The notes: generated from the sequence alone by a model not told the origin. A DNA stretch of 64,000 nucleotides from Eubacteriales bacterium (GCA_028694155.1 JAQUTY010000010.1:1-64000); one strand, 5' to 3'; numbered from the stretch's first letter, positions 7,053 through 17,435 are shown. Numbers and translations are program-made.

Positions 7053-9152
7053 TTATTCCTTAGCATCGGCAGGGATCAGATCCTTGCGCGAAAGGCTGAT
7101 CTTGCCTGTCTTTGCATCGATATCAATGACGCGTACAAGCACCTGATCGCCAAGGTTCATCACATCTTCAACCTTCTCAACACGCTTGTTTGCCATTCTT
7201 GAGATGTGCAGCAGTCCGTCCTTGTTGCCAACCAGATTGATGAATGCGCCAAAGTCCTTAATGCCAACCACTGTGCCAAGGTATGTGTCGCCAACCTCGA
7301 TATCCTTAACGATGCCATCAATGATGCGCTTTGCTTCCGCTGCCGCTGCTGAATCGGGCGATGCAATGAAGATCATTCCGCTGTCGTCAATATCAATCTT
7401 TACGCCGGTGTCCGCAATAATCTTGTTGATGACCTTTCCGCCTGTTCCGATAACCTCACGAATCTTGTCGGGGTTGATGGAGAAGGATATAATCCTGGGT
7501 GCGTAGGGTGACAGCTCGGTTTTGGGTGCGTCCAGAGTCTCAGCCATTTTGTCGAGTATGAATAGTCTACCCCTGCGTGCCTGTTCCAATGCACGGGTCA
7601 AAATTTCACGGTCAATTCCCTTAATCTTTATGTCCATCTGAATGGCGGTGATGCCGTCCTTGGTTCCTGCCACCTTGAAATCCATATCGCCCAAGAAGTC
7701 CTCAAGCCCCTGAATGTCGGTGAGAATTGCCAAATTGCCGCTGTCAACGTCCTTGATAAGTCCCATCGCAACACCTGCAACGGGCTTCTTGATTGGAACG
7801 CCTGCGTCCATTAAAGCCAGTGTGCTTGCGCAGATTGATGCCTGCGATGTTGAACCGTTCGAGCTGATGACCTCAGAAACGAGGCGCATACAGTAGGGGA
7901 ATTCCTCCTCGGAAGGAAGAACGGGTTCCAAAGCACGCTCTGCAAGCGCACCGTGACCTACCTCACGTCTGCCGGGTCCACGCATGGGTCTTGCTTCGCC
8001 TACGCTGTAAGGCAGCATGTTATACTGGTGCATGTAACGCTTGCTCTCCTCAAGTGTCAAGCCGTCAAGCACCTGCGCCTCAGAGATGGTGCCAAGTGTA
8101 GCAATGGTCATTACTTGTGTCTGACCACGGGTAAACACTGCGCTTCCATGTGTGCGCTCAAGAATGCCTGTCTCGCTCCAGATGGGGCGAATCTCATCCT
8201 GCGCTCTGCCATCGGGACGAATCTTCTGATTGATGATCTTGTCACGCATGACTTCCTTTGTTATCTTGTAGAGAATCGCATCTATGTCCTTTGCAGCGTT
8301 GGGATATTCCTCCGCAAATGCTGCAAGCGTCTCCTCCTTGACCTGATTGGTGCGTGTTTCACGCTCGGTTCTGTCAAAGGTGTCCATCTGCCAAACGACC
8401 TTATCGAAGGCATAGGCGCGTACCTTTTCAACCAGCTCTGCATCGGGCTCGTGAATGACAACTTCCCTCTTGGGCTTGCCGCACTCGGCTGCAATGTTGC
8501 TGATGAAGTCAACAATCTTTTTAATCTGTTCATGTGCAAACAGAATTGCTCCCAGCATCTCCTGTTCGGATATTTCCTTTGCGCCTGCCTCAACCATCAT
8601 CACGGCGTCCATTGTGCCGCTGACCGTCAGAGTTAGTGCGCTCTTTGCACGCTGCTCGCAATCGGGATTGAGAACATATTCGCCGTCCACCATGCCAACT
8701 GCAACGGAACCTGTCGGGCCGGAGAAGGGCGCATCGGATATAGAAAGGGCGATGGACGAGCCAATCATGGCAAGCACATCGGGCTGAACGTCCTGCTCAA
8801 CGGACAGCACAGTTGCAACGACCTGAACGTCGTTATAAAATCCCTTCGGAAACAGCGGGCGCAACGGGCGGTCAATCAAACGGCAGGTCAAAATTGCCTT
8901 CTCAGTGGGGCGACCCTCACGCTTGATAAAGCCACCGGGGATCTTTCCCACCGAATACAGCTTCTCTTCAAATTCTACGCTCAACGGCAAAAAATCAACG
9001 CCGTCACGAGCACTTTTGGCAACTGTCGCGCAGACCAGAACAGCAGTTCCGCCGCAGCGAACCAAGCAGGAGCCTCCCGCTTGCTCGGCATACTTGCCGA
9101 TCTCGACCGACAACGCACGGTTGCCGACCATCATTTCATAGGTTTTACTCAT
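7053..9152 (-). CDS. pnp: Polyribonucleotide nucleotidyltransferase (PNPase)
   Basis: A 699-residue phosphorolytic 3'-5' exoribonuclease of normal length. It contains two RNase PH domains (the second includes [17 protein letters not shown] and [23 protein letters not shown]), a KH domain (around [16 protein letters not shown]) and a C-terminal S1 domain ([26 protein letters not shown]). PNPase degrades mRNA together with RNase partners. It lies downstream of rpsO, the conserved order, but each gene has its own terminator. A GAGG site precedes the ATG. The short C-terminus after the S1 domain lacks an acidic tail. Confidence 0.98.
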   Translation of the reverse strand: MSKTYEMMVGNRALSVEIGKYAEQAGGSCLVRCGGTAVLVCATVAKSARDGVDFLPLSVEFEEKLYSVGKIPGGFIKREGRPTEKAILTCRLIDRPLRPLFPKGFYNDVQVVATVLSVEQDVQPDVLAMIGSSIALSISDAPFSGPTGSVAVGMVDGEYVLNPDCEQRAKSALTLTVSGTMDAVMMVEAGAKEISEQEMLGAILFAHEQIKKIVDFISNIAAECGKPKREVVIHEPDAELVEKVRAYAFDKVVWQMDTFDRTERETRTNQVKEETLAAFAEEYPNAAKDIDAILYKITKEVMRDKIINQKIRPDGRAQDEIRPIWSETGILERTHGSAVFTRGQTQVMTIATLGTISEAQVLDGLTLEESKRYMHQYNMLPYSVGEARPMRGPGRREVGHGALAERALEPVLPSEEEFPYCMRLVSEVISSNGSTSQASICASTLALMDAGVPIKKPVAGVAMGLIKDVDSGNLAILTDIQGLEDFLGDMDFKVAGTKDGITAIQMDIKIKGIDREILTRALEQARRGRLFILDKMAETLDAPKTELSPYAPRIISFSINPDKIREVIGTGGKVINKIIADTGVKIDIDDSGMIFIASPDSAAAAEAKRIIDGIVKDIEVGDTYLGTVVGIKDFGAFINLVGNKDGLLHISRMANKRVEKVEDVMNLGDQVLVRVIDIDAKTGKISLSRKDLIPADAKE

Positions 9153-9243
9153 TGTCTTCTTTTCCTCTTTTTCTTCTTCTTTATTTCTACTTAATTAAAG
9201 CCTTTCATAATGGCAGTTTGGGGATAGGAGGTTCCCTGCTGTC

Positions 9244-9275
9244 AACAAAAAGATAGGCGGAGTATACACCCCGCC
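9244..9275 (-). terminator. Intrinsic terminator of rpsO
   Basis: On the minus strand GGCGG (extendable by a G-U pair), a short loop and CCGCC are followed by TATCTTTTTG. It begins seven bases after the rpsO stop codon and precedes pnp. Confidence 0.75.
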
Positions 9276-9281
9276 GTCATC

Positions 9282-9536
9282 TTACTTTCTCAAGTTCAAG
9301 CTGGCAATAATTGCTCTGTAACGCTCGATGTCCTTCTCCTTTAGATAGTTCAAAAGACCTCTGCGCTGACCTACCATCTTCAACAGACCGCGTCTGCTGT
9401 GGTGGTCCTTCTTGTTAATCTTGAGGTGCTCATTGAGGTGGTTGATTCGCTCTGTCAACAGTGCAATCTGTACCTCGGGGGATCCTGTGTCGCCTTCATG
9501 CACAGCATACTTGGCGATGATCTCTGCTTTTTCCAT
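9282..9536 (-). CDS. rpsO: 30S ribosomal protein S15
   Basis: An 84-residue S15, slightly shorter than the usual 88-89, with the signature [52 protein letters not shown] spanning the rRNA-binding helices. S15 is a primary binder of the 16S rRNA central domain. It has its own promoter, a structured leader and a terminator. The ATG is preceded by AGGAGG. Identification is secure. Confidence 0.98.
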   Translation of the reverse strand: MEKAEIIAKYAVHEGDTGSPEVQIALLTERINHLNEHLKINKKDHHSRRGLLKMVGQRRGLLNYLKEKDIERYRAIIASLNLRK

Positions 9537-9564
9537 TTAATTTTCCTCCTATTTATTCGTATCC

Positions 9565-9612
9565 CCGCAAACAGAGCCGAGCGTCGGAGAGTCGCATCAA
9601 CCCAGTATGCGG
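9565..9612 (-). promoter_or_regulatory. Structured rpsO leader, candidate S15 autoregulatory element
   Basis: The 5' leader between the promoter and AGGAGG contains an outer stem CCGCA/TGCGG (9565-9569 with 9608-9612). It encloses a second hairpin, CCGA-loop-TCGG. S15 represses its own mRNA by binding leader structures in several bacteria, so a nested or three-way-junction fold here is expected. The assignment rests on position and base pairing only. Confidence 0.45.
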
Positions 9613-9625
9613 TTTAACCTTACAT

Positions 9626-9654
9626 ATTTTAGCACGCAAAACTATCCTTGTAAA
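9626..9654 (-). promoter_or_regulatory. Sigma-A promoter of rpsO
   Basis: The minus strand reads TTTACA (9649-9654), a 17-base spacer and TAAAAT (9626-9631). It lies directly between the ribF stop and the rpsO leader. Confidence 0.7.
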
Positions 9655-9657
9655 CAT

Positions 9658-10545
9658 TTATTTTCGCCTTTTGAGAACTTTTTTTGCGTTTATTATGTCC
9701 TCCGTTATCTGTTTTGACAATTCCTCCGTATTATTGAAGGTTTTCTCGCCACGCAGATAACCTGCAAACCTTATTTCAATCTCCCTGCCATACAGTTCAG
9801 CATCAGTGTCAATCAAGTGAGTTTCGATGGTTCTCTTGTCTCCGTGAACCGTCGGATTAGTACCAACGTTGGTTACCGCATCAATCTCTATTCCATCCAG
9901 TATCGCACGGGTTGCATACACCCCGTCCTTTGGAATTGCCATGTTTCCCTCAAGAATGTTTGCTGTGGGAAAGCCAATTCTTCTGCCCAGTTGCTTGTTT
10001 GGCACGACCGCCCCTCGCAACGAATATTCTCTTTTTAGCAGCCTTTCTGCCTCTATGACGTTGCCCTCTTTGAGCAGCTCACGAATCCTTGTGCTCGATA
10101 CAGGTATGTCGTCCACCATAACGGGCGGAATGACCTCTACTGCAAAGCCGTATTCGTTGCCAAGCCTTTCAAGAGCAGCAGGATTGCCACGCCCACCCTT
10201 CGAAAAACTATAATTGAAGCCGACAACCAAGGTATCAATTAAGTATCTCTGCTGCAACAGCTCCACAAAGCCTTCTGCCGACAGCTCAGCAATAGTGCTT
10301 TCAAAGGGTATCATGTCCACCCTGTCCATTCCCAATTCCAAAAACAGCTCTCGTCTTTGCTCATTTGTGCAAAGGTATCTCACCTCCGCATCAAATAGCT
10401 CCAGCGGATGATTGGAAAAAGTAAATACCGTGCAGGTTGCTCCGTGCTCCAAAGCTATCTCTTTTGCACGGCTTAAAAGCGCACGGTGACCGATATGGAC
10501 CCCGTCAAACATTCCCAACGCTATAACGAATTTTGCTTCACTCAT
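9658..10545 (-). CDS. ribF: Bifunctional riboflavin kinase / FAD synthetase
   Basis: A protein of about 295 residues. The N-terminal nucleotidyltransferase domain has GMFDGVHIGHRALL (the GxFDGxHxGH motif) and SSTRIRELLKEGNV. The C-terminal flavokinase domain has GRRIGFPTANI and a terminal RGEKTFNNTEEL region. It phosphorylates riboflavin to FMN and adenylylates FMN to FAD. The ATG at 10545 overlaps the truB stop by one base (TGATG), so the two are translationally coupled. It is the last gene of the nusA-infB operon. Confidence 0.96.
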   Translation of the reverse strand: MSEAKFVIALGMFDGVHIGHRALLSRAKEIALEHGATCTVFTFSNHPLELFDAEVRYLCTNEQRRELFLELGMDRVDMIPFESTIAELSAEGFVELLQQRYLIDTLVVGFNYSFSKGGRGNPAALERLGNEYGFAVEVIPPVMVDDIPVSSTRIRELLKEGNVIEAERLLKREYSLRGAVVPNKQLGRRIGFPTANILEGNMAIPKDGVYATRAILDGIEIDAVTNVGTNPTVHGDKRTIETHLIDTDAELYGREIEIRFAGYLRGEKTFNNTEELSKQITEDIINAKKVLKRRK

Positions 10546-11411
10546 CAATACAAATGCACTTCCAACTTCAACTGCTCACGCTCAACCTGCGCAAGCCCCA
10601 AAAATAATCCCTTGCAATAGCAACGCACTCTGCCGTTTGCAACACCCTTGACAGTTGTGGTGAGCCCGTTTTTAACTGCACTCTCACGGTCAGAAGGTAT
10701 GTTCACCTGTGGCAAAAATTCCATCGCCTTTTGGCAGGACGTTACCGCTCTTTCGAGCGTCCCTTCCGCCTTCATTTTCTCAAGCTCCGCTATTGTATAG
10801 CTGTCTTTTAGCTCAAATGCTCCCGATTTTGTCCTCAGCAGGAATGATAAATGCGCCGCCGTGTCCAATGCCATACCAATATCGTGGCATATCGTTCTAA
10901 CATAAGTCCCCCTAGAGCAATCAACCGACAGCAGAAATCTGTTCTTGTCAGTCTGCTCGATTAGATGTATGTCGCCAACTGTTATTTGCCTCACCTTATC
11001 GGGAACCGTTTCACCTGCAAGCGCAATATCGTACAGCTTTCTTCCGCCGCTTTTCAAGGCCGAATACATTGGCGCAATCTGCGTCTGCTCCCCCATAAAT
11101 CTGGGCAGAACACCAAGCAGCTCCTCTTGAGTCACTTCCCTTTGGCACGAATAAATTATCTTCCCATAGGCGTCCTGAGTGTCAGTCGCCCAGCCAAAGC
11201 ATATCTCAAAAATGTATTGTTTTTCCTTGTCCACAAGATAGTCGAACAATCTTGTTGCACGTCCCAAGCATATGGGAAGAACACCGGCAGCACCGGGATC
11301 AAGTGTTCCCGTGTGTCCGACCTTCTTTTGCTCAAACAATCTCCGAATATCAACAACCACATCGCTTGACGACATGGCAGGTGGCTTCAAAACCGAAATA
11401 ATCCCGTCCAT
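10545..11411 (-). CDS. truB: tRNA pseudouridine-55 synthase TruB
   Basis: A 288-residue pseudouridine synthase that modifies U55 in the tRNA T-loop. The catalytic Asp is D38 in VGHTGTLDPGAAGVLP. The conserved SCSRGTYVRTICHDIG and the C-terminal PUA-like region are present. It lies in the conserved nrnA-truB-ribF order. The stop of nrnA is three bases upstream of its start. Confidence 0.97.
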   Translation of the reverse strand: MDGIISVLKPPAMSSSDVVVDIRRLFEQKKVGHTGTLDPGAAGVLPICLGRATRLFDYLVDKEKQYIFEICFGWATDTQDAYGKIIYSCQREVTQEELLGVLPRFMGEQTQIAPMYSALKSGGRKLYDIALAGETVPDKVRQITVGDIHLIEQTDKNRFLLSVDCSRGTYVRTICHDIGMALDTAAHLSFLLRTKSGAFELKDSYTIAELEKMKAEGTLERAVTSCQKAMEFLPQVNIPSDRESAVKNGLTTTVKGVANGRVRCYCKGLFLGLAQVEREQLKLEVHLY

Positions 11412-11414
11412 CTC

Positions 11415-12371
11415 TTATCCGTGCATTCGCCCGATTACGGCGTCCTTGAGCTTATTGAGTGCCTCGTCCATGGTACATTCCATCGTGCAGCCTGCGGCAT
11501 TTTGGTGTCCGCCACCGCCGAACATCACCGATATTGCGGATACGTCAAAATCATATTTTGAGCGCATACTCACCCGAATTGCACCCGATGACGATTCTCG
11601 TACAAAGCAGGCGACCTCCACGGTGTCAATGTCCCGAATGTAGTCTATCAAGCCTTCACAGTCGGCACTGGTTGCGTAAAGCTGAGTTAATTCTTCATAA
11701 TAAATATGAGAGATTGCGAATTTATTCTGTTCATATAGCTCCAGCCTTGTCATCAAAAGTCCCATCAGTTGAGCCTTTTGCAGCCGCTTTGTTCTAAAAA
11801 GCCTGCGATTTATGTCGGGAAGATCAAAGCCTGTCTTTAGCAGCTCCGCAGCGATTTCAAACGTGCGAGGAGTGGTGCTGGAATATGCAAAATTGCCTGT
11901 ATCCGTCGAAATGGCGGCAAACAGGCAGGTTGCAATATCCCTATTTATCTCGATTCCAAGTTCCTTGAGTATGGCAAACACAATCTCGCCGGTAGCTGCA
12001 CACGGTTCAATGAGATTGCCCTGAGCATAACCTTTGTTTGTCTCGTGATGGTCGATGCAAAAGCTGTTCTTTGCCAAAAGCGTGATTGATTCGAGAGTCC
12101 CCACGCGCTGAATATCTGCGCAGTCAACATAGATTACGCTGTCAAACGGTTTAACTCCTCCATCATTGACGACCACCTCGCTGTTGTGCAAAAACTGCAA
12201 CGATGGCGGCACAGGTTCCTCACAAGCTATCTGAACCTTTTTCCCCATATGGTCAAGAGCGTCATAAAGTGCAAGGCAGGAGCCTAACGTATCGCCGTCC
12301 GGTGAAACGTGCGCTATCAAAAGAAAGTTGTCGTTTTCTCTTAAAAACCTTGCAGCAGCGCCGATGCCCAT
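11415..12371 (-). CDS. nrnA: DHH/DHHA1 phosphoesterase, oligoribonuclease NrnA
   Basis: A 318-residue protein that degrades nanoRNA and/or dephosphorylates pAp. It has the metal-binding motifs HVSPDGDTLGS (DxD), CIDHHETN (DHH) and the DHHA1 motif GGGHQNAAG near the C-terminus. I place the start at the ATG at 12371 because GAGGACTG precedes it and it begins one base past the rbfA stop. A longer in-frame start would overlap rbfA. Its place between rbfA and truB is standard. Confidence 0.93.
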   Translation of the reverse strand: MGIGAAARFLRENDNFLLIAHVSPDGDTLGSCLALYDALDHMGKKVQIACEEPVPPSLQFLHNSEVVVNDGGVKPFDSVIYVDCADIQRVGTLESITLLAKNSFCIDHHETNKGYAQGNLIEPCAATGEIVFAILKELGIEINRDIATCLFAAISTDTGNFAYSSTTPRTFEIAAELLKTGFDLPDINRRLFRTKRLQKAQLMGLLMTRLELYEQNKFAISHIYYEELTQLYATSADCEGLIDYIRDIDTVEVACFVRESSSGAIRVSMRSKYDFDVSAISVMFGGGGHQNAAGCTMECTMDEALNKLKDAVIGRMHG

Positions 12372-12372
12372 A

Positions 12373-12732
12373 TCAGTCCTCGTCTTTCTCAATGTTCAGC
12401 TTGTTCAAAATGTCCGATATATGTACGCTGTAAGCAATCGAATCGTCAAGCTCAAACTTAAAGCTGGGAATACGGCGTATCTGCATCCGTTTTCCAGCCT
12501 CAAATCCGATAAAGCCAGCCGCATGATTGAGTGCATCTATGGTGCTTTTGGGCATTTTCTCGTCCTTATCATAGACAGATACTCGCACCTTTGCAGTCTT
12601 GAGATCCCTAGATACTTCCATGCTTACTATCGATGTCATTGCCGAGATGCGCGGATCCTTCATCTCAAAGATAACCGCGCTCACAGCCTTTTTCATTTCT
12701 TCATTTACGCGTTCTTCTCTGATCTTTGCCAT
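12373..12732 (-). CDS. rbfA: Ribosome-binding factor A
   Basis: A 119-residue KH-fold 30S maturation factor that binds near the 5' end of 16S rRNA. It has the family N-terminus (RINEEMKKAVSAVIFEMKDPRIS-like) and the VRVSVYD strand followed by the alanine helix LNHAAGFIG. It starts one base after the infB stop codon, so the two are coupled. Length and position are normal. Confidence 0.96.
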   Translation of the reverse strand: MAKIREERVNEEMKKAVSAVIFEMKDPRISAMTSIVSMEVSRDLKTAKVRVSVYDKDEKMPKSTIDALNHAAGFIGFEAGKRMQIRRIPSFKFELDDSIAYSVHISDILNKLNIEKDED

Positions 12733-15243
12733 CTATCTTTTTACCTCTTCGATAATGTACGCCTCAATATTGTCGTCCACCAGAACATCGTTGAAATTTT
12801 CTACGGAGATACCACATTCGAATCCGGTGAGAACTTCCTTTGCATCGTCCTTAAATCTCTTTAGGGAGGCAATCTTGCCATCGTGGATAACTATACCGCC
12901 ACGCACAACTCTAATCTGCGCATTCCTTGTGATCTTGCCATCTTGAACGTATGCGCCTGCAATGGTGCCCACTCCCGAAACCTTGAATGTTTCTCTGATG
13001 ACCAGTCTGCCAAGCTCAACTTCCTTAAATACGGGCTTGAACATGCCCTTCATGGCGTTTTCAACGTCCTCAATGGCATTATAGATGACCCGATATGTAC
13101 GCACATCAACCTTGTCTCGATCGGCAGCAGCTCTTGCTGTGGCGTCCGGACGCACGTTGAATCCGATAACGATTGCATTCGAGGCGGAAGCAAACATGAT
13201 ATCCGAGCCTGTGATTGCGCCAACGCCGCCGTGAATGCAGTTGACACGCACTTCTTCATTGGAGAGCTTTTCAAGAGCCTGCTTGACTGCTTCAACAGAG
13301 CCTTGAACATCGGCCTTGACAATGATGTTGAGGTCTTTTAGCTCGCCCTGCGCCATCTGATTGAACAAATCGTCCAGCGAGACCTTCTGCTGTGCCTTAA
13401 TCTGTGCAGCCTTGACCTTATCACGACGCTCTTCCGCCACCTGACGAGTGAGCTTGTCAACATCGGTTGACACGAGCGTATCGCCTGCGTCGGGAACCTC
13501 GTTGAAGCCAAGAACCTCTACCGGCATTGAAGGGCCTGCTGCCGTAACCGACCTGCCCTTATCGTCCGTCATTGCACGAACTCTGCCATATGCGCCGCCC
13601 GCAACGATTGCATCGCCCTTCTTGAGCGTACCGTTCTGCACCAGAACCGTTGCGATGGGCCCTCTGCCCTTGTCGAGCTTCGCCTCGATGATTGTACCTC
13701 TTGCATATCTGTCGGGATTGGCTTTGAGCTCAAGCACCTCGGACTGAAGCAGCACCATCTCAAGCAGGCTGTCAAGGTTAATCTGCTTTTTGGCAGAAAC
13801 CTCAACGCAAATCGTCTGACCACCCCATTGTTCAGGTACAAGCTCGTACTTGGTGAGTTCCTGCTTAACACGCTCAGGATCAGCCTCAGGACGGTCTATC
13901 TTGTTGATGGCAACGATGATAGGCACGTCTGCCGCCTTTGCATGGTTGATTGCTTCAACGGTCTGCGGCATGATGCCGTCATCAGCAGCAACGACCAAAA
14001 TGACTATGTCTGTCACCTGCGCACCTCTTGCACGCATGGCGGTAAATGCCTCGTGTCCCGGGGTGTCGATGAATGTTATCTGCTTGCCCTTGCACATGAC
14101 GGTGTATGCGCCGATATGCTGGGTAATGCCGCCTGCTTCTCCTGCAGTAACGCTGCTGTTTCTGATAGCGTCAAGCAGCGAGGTCTTGCCGTGGTCAACG
14201 TGACCCATGATGGTGACAACCGGCGGACGGGACTTGAGCTTATTAGGATCGTCGTCCTCATCCTTCTCCTCGCCAAGAATATCCTCGAAGGTCTGTGTGA
14301 TTTTCTGCTCAAGCGTTATGTTGTAATCGCTTGCAATAAGCTCGCAGGTATCAAAATCGAGGTCTTGGTTAATCGTAGCCATTATGCCAAGCATGAATAG
14401 CTTTTTAATAATTTCGGTGGCAGGCTTGCCGATTTTCTCGGACAAATCCTTTACCGTAATCGTCTCTGTTGTTATGATAGCATGTTCTATCACTACCGGA
14501 GTGGGCTTTGGCTGAACAGGAGCAAATTTCTTGCCCTTATTAGTGCGTCTGGCGGCTGTGCCATCCTCATCCCATGTGTTTGCGCTTGGAGCGCTTTCCC
14601 TCTGCATCGCCTTTTTGTTTTTGCCCTTTCCGTCCTTACTGTCGAAATTCTTCTTGTTGGCATCGAATCCGTGATCTTTGCCATTGCCCTGGTTAATTAC
14701 CACAGCGCGGTTGCCCTGCTTGGGTGCTCCCGATGTTACAGGTGTGGCAGCACTTCTGTTGTCAGGAGCTTTGCTCTGCACAGGCGCACTCTTTTTGTCG
14801 AATTGACGTGGCTGCTGTGGCGTCTGCTGACGTGGCGGTTGCGGACGTTGCGGTTGCTGACGTGGCGGTTGCGGACGTGGCTTTTCCTCCTCGATAACAG
14901 CGACCGTGGGTGGTTCTTCTTGCTTTGGCTCTTCCACCGCAGCAGGCACTTCCGTCACCGTCGGGGTCTCGGCGACTTCTTCCTCCTCATAAGTGGGTTC
15001 ATCTCCGCCAACGTGTACGGCAGAATCATTTTCGGATTCAAGCATCTCCTTGAGTCTCTTTGCACGTTCCTGCTCCAATAGTTCCTTTCGCTGCTGCTGC
15101 TCCTTTTTGAGCTGCTGCTGCTCGGCGTTCTTTGCAGCATCCAAAAGCGCAGCAATGTCGCTCCTGACCGAGCCCACATGTGTCAGCAGTTCCTGTATAC
15201 TGTCCAGTACGCTATTTGCATTGTCACTAAAAGTCTTTGCCAT
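12733..15243 (-). CDS. infB: Translation initiation factor IF-2
   Basis: An 836-residue initiation GTPase that brings fMet-tRNA to the 30S subunit. It begins with a helical N-domain, followed by a long disordered linker rich in Pro, Gln, Arg and Lys (roughly residues 85-250) that contains short [10 protein letters not shown] repeats. The GTPase domain follows, with G1 [12 protein letters not shown], the DTPGHEAF motif and NKID. The C-terminal domains bind fMet-tRNA. The gene belongs to the nusA operon. The linker length varies between species and carries no catalytic residues. Confidence 0.98.
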   Translation of the reverse strand: MAKTFSDNANSVLDSIQELLTHVGSVRSDIAALLDAAKNAEQQQLKKEQQQRKELLEQERAKRLKEMLESENDSAVHVGGDEPTYEEEEVAETPTVTEVPAAVEEPKQEEPPTVAVIEEEKPRPQPPRQQPQRPQPPRQQTPQQPRQFDKKSAPVQSKAPDNRSAATPVTSGAPKQGNRAVVINQGNGKDHGFDANKKNFDSKDGKGKNKKAMQRESAPSANTWDEDGTAARRTNKGKKFAPVQPKPTPVVIEHAIITTETITVKDLSEKIGKPATEIIKKLFMLGIMATINQDLDFDTCELIASDYNITLEQKITQTFEDILGEEKDEDDDPNKLKSRPPVVTIMGHVDHGKTSLLDAIRNSSVTAGEAGGITQHIGAYTVMCKGKQITFIDTPGHEAFTAMRARGAQVTDIVILVVAADDGIMPQTVEAINHAKAADVPIIVAINKIDRPEADPERVKQELTKYELVPEQWGGQTICVEVSAKKQINLDSLLEMVLLQSEVLELKANPDRYARGTIIEAKLDKGRGPIATVLVQNGTLKKGDAIVAGGAYGRVRAMTDDKGRSVTAAGPSMPVEVLGFNEVPDAGDTLVSTDVDKLTRQVAEERRDKVKAAQIKAQQKVSLDDLFNQMAQGELKDLNIIVKADVQGSVEAVKQALEKLSNEEVRVNCIHGGVGAITGSDIMFASASNAIVIGFNVRPDATARAAADRDKVDVRTYRVIYNAIEDVENAMKGMFKPVFKEVELGRLVIRETFKVSGVGTIAGAYVQDGKITRNAQIRVVRGGIVIHDGKIASLKRFKDDAKEVLTGFECGISVENFNDVLVDDNIEAYIIEEVKR

Positions 15244-15246
15244 GTT

Positions 15247-15561
15247 CTACCCCCGTATTTCTTGTGAATTGTGCTCGCAGGCACTCTCAATCATTTTCTT
15301 AAAGTTCTCGTCTTTTACTGCCATGACCATCCTGTTCGGTTGTCCAATGGCATGTCCTACGGTCTGGGCCATCATCAGTGGCACGTTATAGTATGCGCAC
15401 AGATCCTGATATTGTTTCTTCGTGTTATCCGATGCGTCCTGTTGTAAAATCACTAGGCACGTCTTGCCCTGCTTGATGGCAACTTCCACCGCCAATCCGC
15501 CGCTAACACATTTGCCCGCTTTTTTGCACAAGCCTATCGCATTATTCAGCCTTTGGTTCAT
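15247..15561 (-). CDS. L7Ae/YlxQ-family RNA-binding protein
   Basis: A 104-residue protein of the L7Ae/L30e/S12e fold, equivalent to Bacillus YlxQ, encoded between ylxR and infB as usual. It carries the family segments AGKCVSGGLAVEVAIKQGKTCLVILQQDASDNT and VGHAIGQPNRMVMAVKD. This group is expected to bind kink-turn RNA, but its cellular target is not known. Its start overlaps the end of ylxR by 20 bases. Confidence 0.9.
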   Translation of the reverse strand: MNQRLNNAIGLCKKAGKCVSGGLAVEVAIKQGKTCLVILQQDASDNTKKQYQDLCAYYNVPLMMAQTVGHAIGQPNRMVMAVKDENFKKMIESACEHNSQEIRG

Positions 15562-15814
15562 TCATAAACTCCTCTTTGAGCAACTCAATCACTTCAGGCG
15601 AAATGGATTTTTCCAATGCGCGCTCCAATGCACGAATTTTGACGGCCTTATTGAGGCAATCGAGCTTTGGGCACAGGTATGCGCCTCGTCCGTTCGCCTT
15701 GCCCGTCCTGTCGATGATGATTTTATCGTCCGTTCCACGAACCACCCTCACCAACGAATTTTTAGGCTGCATTTGTCTGCATGCTACGCACATGCGCATT
15801 GGGGTTTTCTTCAC
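15542..15814 (-). CDS. YlxR family protein
   Basis: A 90-residue YlxR (DUF448) protein with the conserved opening TPMRMCVACRQMQPKNSLVRVV and GRGAYLCPKLDCLNKAVK. Work in other Firmicutes links YlxR to nucleoid or RNA binding and regulation, but the role here is not established. It lies directly after nusA with three bases between them and overlaps the downstream L7Ae gene. Confidence 0.93.
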   Translation of the reverse strand: MKKTPMRMCVACRQMQPKNSLVRVVRGTDDKIIIDRTGKANGRGAYLCPKLDCLNKAVKIRALERALEKSISPEVIELLKEEFMNEPKAE

Positions 15815-15817
15815 TGC

Positions 15818-16894
15818 TTACTCCTCGGCGGCGTCTTCCGTCTCGTCCGTATTCATGCTTTCCTCTGCCTGCGACTGGCTCTTAATATCTATCTTCCAGC
15901 CTGTCAGCTTGGCGGCAAGCCTTGCATTCTGTCCTTCCTTGCCAATGGCAAGCGACAACTGCGTATCCGGAACGATAACCCTTGCTGCCTTCTCGTCCTC
16001 ATTGATGTAAACCATGAGAACCTTTGCAGGGCTCAATGCCTTTGCAATGTAGATGGCTGAATCGTTGTCGTACTCAATAATGTCAATCTTCTCGTTGTGC
16101 AGCTCGCTTACTATGCGCTCAACTCTTGAACCACGCTGACCCACGCATGAGCCTACCGCATCGACCTGAGGATCGGACGAGAAAACGGATACCTTCGTCC
16201 TAAAGCCGGCTTCACGGGCAATGGACTTAATCTGAACCACGCCTGTCTGAATTTCGGGGACTTCCAGCTCAAACAAACGCTTGACCAAACCGGGATGCGT
16301 TCTGGATACAACCACCTGCGGGCCTTTGTTTTCCTTGCGAACCTCAAGAACGTACACCTTGATGCGAGCATTGTTCTGGTAAGTCTCGTTGGGAATCATT
16401 TCGTTTGCAGTCAAAATACCGTCCGTCTTGCCAAGTTCAACGTACGCATTGCCCTTTTCAACATGCTGTACGATTGCAGTAAGAACCTCATTCTCCTTCT
16501 CGACATATTCCTCGTAAATATTTCCACGCTCTGCCTCACGAATATTCTGCACGATGACCTGCTTTGCAGTCTGAGCTGCAATTCTGCCGAAATCCTTCGT
16601 TTTGGCTTCAACCTCTAATACATCACCAACCTCGTAAAGAGGGTTGATCTTTCTTGCCTCCGCCAAAGACATCTCGATGATAGGCGTTTCAACGGTTTCA
16701 ACCACGGTCTTTGAGGCATAGATGCGCGTCTCTCCCGTGTCGGAATCGACTTCTGCACGAACGTTGCCCGTAGAGTTATAATTTCTCTTGTATGCTGAGA
16801 TCAAAGCCTTTTCAACGGCCGAAAGCAATACGTCCTTTTTGATCCCACGCTCCTTCTCAAGCGCATTCAATGCTTCAATAAAATCTGCGTTCAT
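15818..16894 (-). CDS. nusA: Transcription termination/antitermination factor NusA
   Basis: A 358-residue NusA with the N-terminal RNA-polymerase-binding domain, an S1 domain, and tandem KH domains. KH1 carries DPVGSCVGQRGSRV-like sequence, here DAVGSCVGQRGSRVERIV. KH2 contains LAIGKEGQNARLAAKLTGWKIDI. It ends in an acidic tail and lacks the extra C-terminal repeats of enterobacteria, normal for Firmicutes. It modulates pausing and termination. Second gene of the operon after rimP. Confidence 0.97.
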   Translation of the reverse strand: MNADFIEALNALEKERGIKKDVLLSAVEKALISAYKRNYNSTGNVRAEVDSDTGETRIYASKTVVETVETPIIEMSLAEARKINPLYEVGDVLEVEAKTKDFGRIAAQTAKQVIVQNIREAERGNIYEEYVEKENEVLTAIVQHVEKGNAYVELGKTDGILTANEMIPNETYQNNARIKVYVLEVRKENKGPQVVVSRTHPGLVKRLFELEVPEIQTGVVQIKSIAREAGFRTKVSVFSSDPQVDAVGSCVGQRGSRVERIVSELHNEKIDIIEYDNDSAIYIAKALSPAKVLMVYINEDEKAARVIVPDTQLSLAIGKEGQNARLAAKLTGWKIDIKSQSQAEESMNTDETEDAAEE

Positions 16895-16911
16895 GTTTAT
16901 TCCTTCCTGTT

Positions 16912-17367
16912 CTAAAATACTATGTGCGGACGCACGAGCGCCGCCTCTTTTTTGAGCACAGTCACCTGTGCGTCGTTTTCCATCGTCAATGTGAATGATT
17001 CCTCATCATAGTTGGTGAGCTTGCCCCTAAGTTCCTTCTTGCCCGACTTTGGTGCATAGAGCTTAACGTCCACAACAGCACCCAAATTGCGCTTGTAATC
17101 GGCGTCCTTTTTCAGTGGTCTGTCGATACCCAGCGATGAAACGGATAAGAAATACTGCTGCTCTATGGGGTCGTTCTCGTCCAATATAGGCTCAATCGCC
17201 CTGCTGACAAGCTCGCAATCGTCAATCGTGACGCCCCCATCTTTATTTATAAACAGCGTCAGCACCCAATCTCCATACTCCCTTTGGTACTCCACATCGC
17301 AAAGCTCAAAGCCCAATTCGGCGACCTTCGCCTGACAAAGCTGCTTGCAGATATCAGTCGTTTTCAC
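16912..17367 (-). CDS. rimP: Ribosome maturation factor RimP
   Basis: A 151-residue RimP required for 30S maturation. It has the two-domain structure with FELCDVEYQREYGDWVLTLFINKDGGVTIDDCELVSRAIEPILDE (a common RimP core) and the VSSLGIDRPLKKDADY motif. It is the first gene of the nusA-infB operon, about 70 bases from the promoter. A hairpin lies in the leader just ahead of the GGAGG site. Confidence 0.96.
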   Translation of the reverse strand: MKTTDICKQLCQAKVAELGFELCDVEYQREYGDWVLTLFINKDGGVTIDDCELVSRAIEPILDENDPIEQQYFLSVSSLGIDRPLKKDADYKRNLGAVVDVKLYAPKSGKKELRGKLTNYDEESFTLTMENDAQVTVLKKEAALVRPHIVF

Positions 17368-17388
17368 TCATTCCTCCATCAAAATGAA

Positions 17389-17410
17389 AGAGTGGGTTTT
17401 TTCCCACTCT
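17389..17410 (-). promoter_or_regulatory. Leader hairpin upstream of rimP
   Basis: An 8-bp perfect stem (AGAGTGGG / CCCACTCT) with a six-A loop on the minus strand, followed by TTTCATTTTG and then GGAGG. It lies inside the roughly 60-nt leader of the nusA operon. The T-tract is interrupted, so it may be a weak attenuator or simply an mRNA-stabilising stem. Confidence 0.5.
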
Positions 17411-17435
17411 CAAAAGTTCACATTCCAACACGAGG

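Noticed and set aside
7953..8636. 227-codon frame on the plus strand within pnp
   Set aside because: It is antisense to a clear PNPase coding sequence and has no ribosome binding site or family features. It follows from the codon bias of pnp.
13828..15081. Long plus-strand frames (13828-14400 and 14482-15081) within infB
   Set aside because: They are antisense to well-conserved IF-2 domains and to the repetitive linker, whose low complexity creates open frames.
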